Notes under the pieces: model-generated
Databases searched by the model: none
Seen by the model: only the letters and a program-made list of their open reading frames with translations
What the model was told of the DNA's origin: nothing
Shown here: piece by piece, positions 59,100 to 64,000 of the stretch
How the letters are laid out: the number at the start of each line of letters is the position of its first letter
Numbering within the stretch: the first letter of the stretch is position 1
DNA from: Archilochus colubris
Taxonomy: Eukaryota > Chordata > Aves > Apodiformes > Trochilidae
Length of the DNA stretch: 64,000 nt
Reading direction: 5' to 3'
Assembly: GCA_023079485.1 (NCBI GenBank)
Contig: CM041089.1
Coordinates: 15,905,660 to 15,969,659, forward strand
Translations under genes and position numbers: made by a program

Positions 59100-62000
59100 G
59101 TGAGTTTATGCCCTTGCCATTCTGCTAATATTTGGGAATATTCCAGTACACAAGGAATTACCAATTCCCTGCAGTGTGCAACTGGATGCAGCAAAGGGAA
59201 ATCCTGTGTGTGATCTGTGTGTCAGCACTGAACTGCAGCACACCAGAGTGCTCCAGGCAAGAGAAAGAAATCAGAGGATGCTTAATGAAATAAGAGGAAC
59301 TAAACCATGCTTTAGAAGTCTGCTGAGTAAAAGATTTTAATGTTTCCTCTCAAAGTCACCTGCTGGATGTCAGTTGATCAGAGGCTCTGAGATGAGTGCT
59401 CTGAGCTGCTGGGTGATGAGCAAGAAATTGGCCAAAAATAGTTCTGTGGTACAAGAGCCTGGTTTTGGAATCTTGGTGGTGGCATTGGTTAAGCAATTGA
59501 TTCCACTGAACAGGATGGACTGGAAAATGTAATGAGAATGTTATCAAGTGACTTCCAGATAAAGTTTTTTACAGGACTGAGAGCATGAAGGGAAGGGGTA
59601 ATAACGTTCTTTGTCTTCCCTTTTTCACCATGAACTGAGAAGAAGATTCCTGATGCAAGGAAAAAAACATTTAAAACATGCTTTTAAAAAAGCCCAGCAA
59701 TTTACTATTAAGCCTCAGTGATAATTTGCTATTTTTGTATGCACATATATAAAAATATGGTAAAATTTTACAAAAAACACTACTAATTTCAATAAAACTG
59801 TATTTTGGTTACTACTCAATGCATTAGTAACATGAGGATGCATCACTGAGAGCAAAAGCAAAGCACATTTTAGTGTGCTTTAAGAAAAAAGTCACAACTA
59901 CTTTGTTATTTCCAAAATACCTCTTTGATTTAAATATCTTTAAATAATTTTTTAAAAAAATCTTTATTTTTTTAGTTTAATTTTCAAGGTTTCTCATGTA
60001 TTCCTCATCAGAAAAAAAAAATTACCAATTGCTCTGCAGTGTTTTAATGTATTTTCTGTGTTTGTATGAAAGGGCTGGGACCTGTGCTCTCTCTTTGGTA
60101 TCCTGGTGCCCAGTTACTTTGTGCCAAACAGTGACAAGGGTTTCATGTTAATGAAAGACTAAAACAGAAGCTTTTTGCTGATCTTATTGCACAATCCAAC
60201 TGGAAACACAGGGACTGCTGGAGGAAAAATTTCTCTCAAATAGTGAATCCCAGGGCTGTGCTGGAGCTGCTGGGATCAGTTCCTGAGAGTCTCCTGGCAA
60301 AGGGAAGGTGTGGGAAAGGGACAGCTTGGTGACCCCCACTTGTCTCCATTTGAGAGCCATTCCTTGGAGACTCCTGGAGGTGAGGATGCTCTGAGCTTCT
60401 CTTGCTGTGCTCAGCCAGCTCAGGGAGGGGTATTTACAGGAATTCTTTACCTCTGTGCTTTGCAGAGGTTCAGTTGCACTGGAAGGGGATGGGAGCCAGG
60501 CCTGAGAGGTGCCTCACTGGGAAGCATCTCCCTTCAGAGGATCAGAGAATCCCTGGGAAGGGACCTCAGGGATCCCCTGCTCCAACCCTTCTCATATTAT
60601 TGTTGATCTGAGCTGCCTCAGCACCCATCGAGCTGAGACTTCAAACTTCCCAAAGTGGGGGAATCCACCCCTTCCCTTCAGAGGGAAAAATTTTCCTCCT
60701 GTGTCCAGTGGGAATCTGCCCAGGAGCACCTTGTGCCCATTGCCCCTTGTCCTGTCCATGGACTCCTTGGGAATCAGGAGTCTCCCTCTGCTTTGTAGCC
60801 CCTTGAAGTACAGAACATGGTCAGAAGGTCTCCCCTTCCCCAAGCTGAACAACCCCAGTCTTCTCAGCCTCTCCTCATATGCCAGGTGCTCCAGATCTGA
60901 TCATCCTCGTGGCTCTTCTCTGGACCCTCTCCAGCCTCTCCACATCCTTTTTGTACAGCAGGGACCAAAACTGGAGACAGAACTCCAGGTGTGGTCTGGC
61001 AAGCAGGGAGCAGAAGGGGAGGATGATTTCTGTGTCTCTGCTGGTGATGCCCTGGGTGCAGCCCAGCACCCTCCTGGCTGCCTCTGCAGCTCCCTCTTTG
61101 CTCATGTTGAGCCTCTTGTCCACCAGGACCCCCCTGTCCCTCTCCACAAGGCTGCTCTCTACCCAGCTGGGGGATCCACTTGCCAATCTGCCATGTCTGC
61201 AGCTGCTAAAAAAATCAAATTACACATCTTGAAGCACAGCTGATGATTTTCATCTATCAGGCAGGGAGCAACTATTACAGACAGTTATAAAACTCTGTTG
61301 TCTCTGAGTGCTCTTTCTGGGTAAGAATGTGTTTGTGTGATTTGGAAGATGTTAGAAGTAATGCTTGTTTGGTCTGACCATGCATGCTGCATTTCCTCCT
61401 AGCCTAATTGGTAAAACTGTGCTGCAAGACCACTTCTAACTCATCCTTCTCATTATTAAGGGCTTAAAATGCAGCCTTGGTATCTCTGCCCAGTGTAGCT
61501 TGCTCTGTCTGCATATTTTATACTGCTGGAATTTAATTTAACCTAAGAATAGTAATTTGGAGAACTGGGGAAAATCTTTCAGAGATTGCTTCTGACAACT
61601 ACATGTCTTCATCCTTTTCAGGTGCCCATTTAGTAGGCACAACTTTCTGACTATCTGGTATCCATATTCCAGTTGCACCAAGCTGTCTCTGTGTGCTCAC
61701 TGAGATCCAGTATCAAACTCTCTCTGCTGGGAAATCTCTTCCTGTGTCCTCTCTTCACATTCTGCCTTTTCACCTCTTTTTAAGAGATGGTCTCCTTAAA
61801 GGTCACTAGGATGCCATAAAGAAGGAAAATGTGCTCTGTTCTTCAGCTGGTGTGGAAGTCCTTACCCAGAAGCCTTTAAAGGAATCCTTTAACCCAGGGA
61901 TGTTTGTTCCTGTGGCTGTGGCATTGATCAGGTGCTCTGCAGAGACTCCTGAACAGGACTCTGCACAGCCATGGTTTGAACTTCCTAACTTTCCAGTTGC

Positions 62001-62612
62001 TAAAGTTGTCCAAGCCCAGCTCACTAGAATGATTTTGTCAGGAAGACTTCGGAACTGATACCTTCAGGAAAGTGACCTCATTTCCTAATTGACTCGTAGG
62101 TATGTTGGATACCTTCTCTTAATGGATTTTCTTGCCCCACCACTTCAAATTCACGTGCTGTGGTATGGTTGCAGCTACAGCAGGAAAGCTGCTGGGGCAA
62201 CATTTATTATCTGCAATAGAAAAAGAAGATTTGGGCCCTATACTGTGGATTAGCCAGAATGCAAGGAGGGAATGAATGGAAGCAGGTGGCAAAAGTGTCT
62301 GATTTCAAACAGTGTCTCGGCTCCCAGTGTGGAACCAGCACTGACCAGGAAACCTCAAACATTTGAGCTCCTAAATTGCAAGTACTCTCTGTCTTTGGTA
62401 TGGGCTTGTTAATGCTCATGTGCTGAACACACAAGTAGGTCTTAGTTTTACTTGCAATAACTCCTTCAAAAATAAAATCAAGAGTTTCCTCCAGCACTAT
62501 TTTTTTTCTTTTAGTGGAAAGGAATAAAACTGATTGGAATTCTAACCTCAGCCAGAAATCCTATAGAAATCTATCAAAGCTCTCATGACTATTTGGTTTT
62601 TCTGTTTTGCAG
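59100..62612 (+). other. CHID1: CHID1 intron of 3,513 bp
   Basis: GT-AG intron, GTGAGT to GTTTTGCAG, phase 2. It contains the antisense CR1 at 60541-61165; the rest, including AT-rich 59640-60060, shows nothing recognisable. Confidence 0.9.
60541..61165 (-). mobile_element. CR1 LINE 3' segment, antisense
   Basis: ATCAGAGAATCCCTGGGAAGG tail, CTCCAACCCTTCTCAT, CCTTGTCCTGTCCATGGACT, TCTCAGCCTCTCCTCATATG, ACTGGAGACAGAACTCCAGG, and CCAGCACCCTCCTGGCTGCC to the upstream end. It belongs to a subfamily distinct from the young antisense group. The - strand keeps part of the ORF2 C-terminus (EFCLQFWSLLYKKDVERLER). Confidence 0.9.
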
Positions 62613-62655
62613 AAATAAAGGAGGAAAACATGCTGTGTTCTACCCAACACTGAAG
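62613..62655 (+). CDS. CHID1: CHID1 internal exon (HAVFYPTLK)
   Basis: This 43-bp exon encodes N-K-G-G-K-H-A-V-F-Y-P-T-L-K after the first base finishes the split Lys codon. It matches the CHID1 segment ending HxVFYPTLK just before the C-terminal exon. The acceptor is TTTTTCTGTTTTGCAG, a strong pyrimidine tract, at 62612. The donor is GTAGGT at 62656. The exon is too short to stand out by itself; the call depends on the family wording, the strong acceptor and the phase fit with 59019-59099. It ends in phase 0, so the last exon should begin with a whole codon. That exon is not seen in 62656-64000. Confidence 0.92.
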
Positions 62656-64000
62656 GTAGGTGCCACTTCTTCATGTCAGAGAGCTGTAAGAGGAAAGAGA
62701 TGTTTGCTTGACTTACATTATTGAGACACTTCAAAAACTGTTCACCTGGATTTAGGCTTTTATGAAAGAAGTTTACACTCCTGTGGTTGTTATGATTCAA
62801 AGTTTCAGGTACCTGTACAAGAACACTGCTTTTCTACCCCATGTGTAATGGGGCTTGGGGATCTTTGGAGATTAGATTAGCTATCTTCAGAGTCAGGTCA
62901 GACACACCAGGGCAAACCAGTGCTCTGAGAGGTTCTGTTGGAGTGCTCAGCTCATGTTCTAACAGGCATCCTCACTGCCAGACAAGAGACTGGAGAAATT
63001 TTCCTTCTGATCCTGGTGGCTGGAAGCTTGGGGAACTTTTCCCTTCCTCCATAATGGGCTCCTGATGCTCCCAGTCAGTCTGCATCACCCTGTTTTCTCC
63101 AGTTCTCTTTCCCTGGAACAAATGTGATTGATTTTGAAATGTAATGTCCTTTAGCAGGACACACAGTGTCTGTCTGCACAATAGTCTGAACACACCAGCA
63201 TATAGGATAAATCCCTCACTTGCAGCCTCAGTTCCAAGGAAGCTATCCTTAGATTTTCTCCAGTTCAGCTAAAGGCAGCATGTTAAGCCTCTGCTGGCTT
63301 TTAACATTGGAAGGGAATATCAGATGTATAGGTACAGGTAATGTCACATATGTACACATATGTACAGATGTATATGTCAGGTATATCAGAGGTGCTGAGA
63401 ATGGAGGCATGGTTCAGCTAGTGTGAAGTGATACAGGGCTCTGGTTTTCCTTTTATCCTTTTTAACAGGATTCTTATCTTAAGCTCCATTAGGATTTCCC
63501 TTCATTAATCTGCTGTTGTTGGAGGTACCAGCACATGTGGGATATCAGTGACCATAACTGTGCTCTTGCTAGTAATACCTGGCTGAGAGTGCTGGAAAGT
63601 TTCCTTGGGAACCTCTCAGAGAGAAGACAGATGCTGATGGATGTTGTTGTGCTCTGTTCTCTTTGGCCCTGAGGAGAGATTTCTCCCTGGGATTGTTCTT
63701 GCTAACGAGGGCAGGAACACTCCATCCTCGCAGCTCTTCCATTACTTCTTCTCTGACTGGTGAATTTAGGCAAACAGGTTTTCTTCCCAATTTCAACAAG
63801 CTTGTAGTGAAACATTTTGAGATTTGGGATGTGGGGCAAACCAAAGAATTGTTCACGTGCTGGTGATCAAGATAGTTGGGGAACACTTTGTTTTTTTCTC
63901 CATGGCAAGTGTATTTCTTCCCCTCACTAATGCCTCCATCACTGCCAGGCTGTTTGAAGCTGGTTCCTCCATGATGAGTCTAAAGCAGTCATGAATGCCA
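62656..64000 (+). other. CHID1: Start of the last visible CHID1 intron
   Basis: It begins GTAGGT, phase 0. I searched for the terminal CHID1 exon (WELGQGLDYFYDLL-type end) and did not see it before the window ends. No repeat recognised apart from a doubled ACATATGT palindrome near 63346-63365. Confidence 0.7.

Larger units (their letters stand above)
9958..62655 (+). other. CHID1: CHID1 gene, partial (four internal exons and the introns between them)
   Basis: The four exons read in one frame when joined and together give about 124 residues of the C-terminal half of CHID1. CHID1 is a secreted or lysosomal GH18-like protein known to bind saccharides and the receptor stabilin-1; the family is thought not to be an active chitinase. 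Exon order, strand and junction phases all agree. Intron lengths between them are 1,089, 47,714 and 3,513 bp. The signal peptide, the N-terminal half and the GH18 DxxDxDxE-equivalent region are not in the window. The last coding exon, expected to carry the C-terminal WELGQG-type motif and the stop, was not found before 64000. Identification is from recognition of the protein family, not from a search. Confidence 0.92.

Noticed and set aside
60509..61243. 244-aa + strand frame
   Set aside because: Antisense of the CR1 at 60541-61165.
62656..64000. Terminal CHID1 exon
   Set aside because: I looked for the C-terminal wording in all three + frames and did not find it; it must lie beyond the window.

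Overview
The window is a piece of a bird nuclear genome lying wholly inside one protein-coding gene, CHID1 (chitinase domain-containing 1, also called SI-CLP), on the + strand. The bird assignment rests on the many CR1 retrotransposon copies (3' ends carrying the ATTCTATG-type octamer repeat and avian CR1 ORF2 C-terminal wording) and on avian-type solo LTRs. Species and order cannot be fixed from this; a neoavian bird, perhaps a songbird, fits the LTR type.

Four internal CHID1 exons are readable: 9958-10059, 11149-11304, 59019-59099 and 62613-62655. Joined in order they give one uninterrupted reading frame matching the C-terminal half of the CHID1 GH18-like barrel. All have GT-AG borders and compatible phases (2-2, 2-2, 2-2, 2-0). 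Exons for the N-terminal half lie upstream, and the final exon with the stop codon lies downstream. I saw no other credible protein-coding gene, tRNA, rRNA or CRISPR array.

Layout: 1-9957 is the 3' part of an upstream intron, with a 0.4-kb purine tract and two sense CR1 copies. 10060-11148 is a short intron with one CR1. 11305-59018 is a 47.7-kb intron that holds most of the repeats: about a dozen CR1 fragments, mostly antisense to the gene; three related solo LTRs (two young and antisense, one old and sense); a second LTR-like short family in two copies; a compound AAGGG/AAAGG pentanucleotide array of about 0.6 kb; and a 21-bp minisatellite. 59100-62612 is a 3.5-kb intron with one CR1. 62656-64000 begins the last visible intron.

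The most interesting signals are in the repeats. Four CR1 copies show all four combinations of two diagnostic characters, which points to recombination or template switching between CR1 lineages. Two LTR copies 19.6 kb apart are almost identical over 586 bp but clearly different at one end, as expected from gene conversion or subfamily mosaicism. One CR1 is split by another with a clean 7-bp target-site duplication. The pentanucleotide array has the same motifs as the pathogenic intronic RFC1 repeat of humans. No novel gene system was found.
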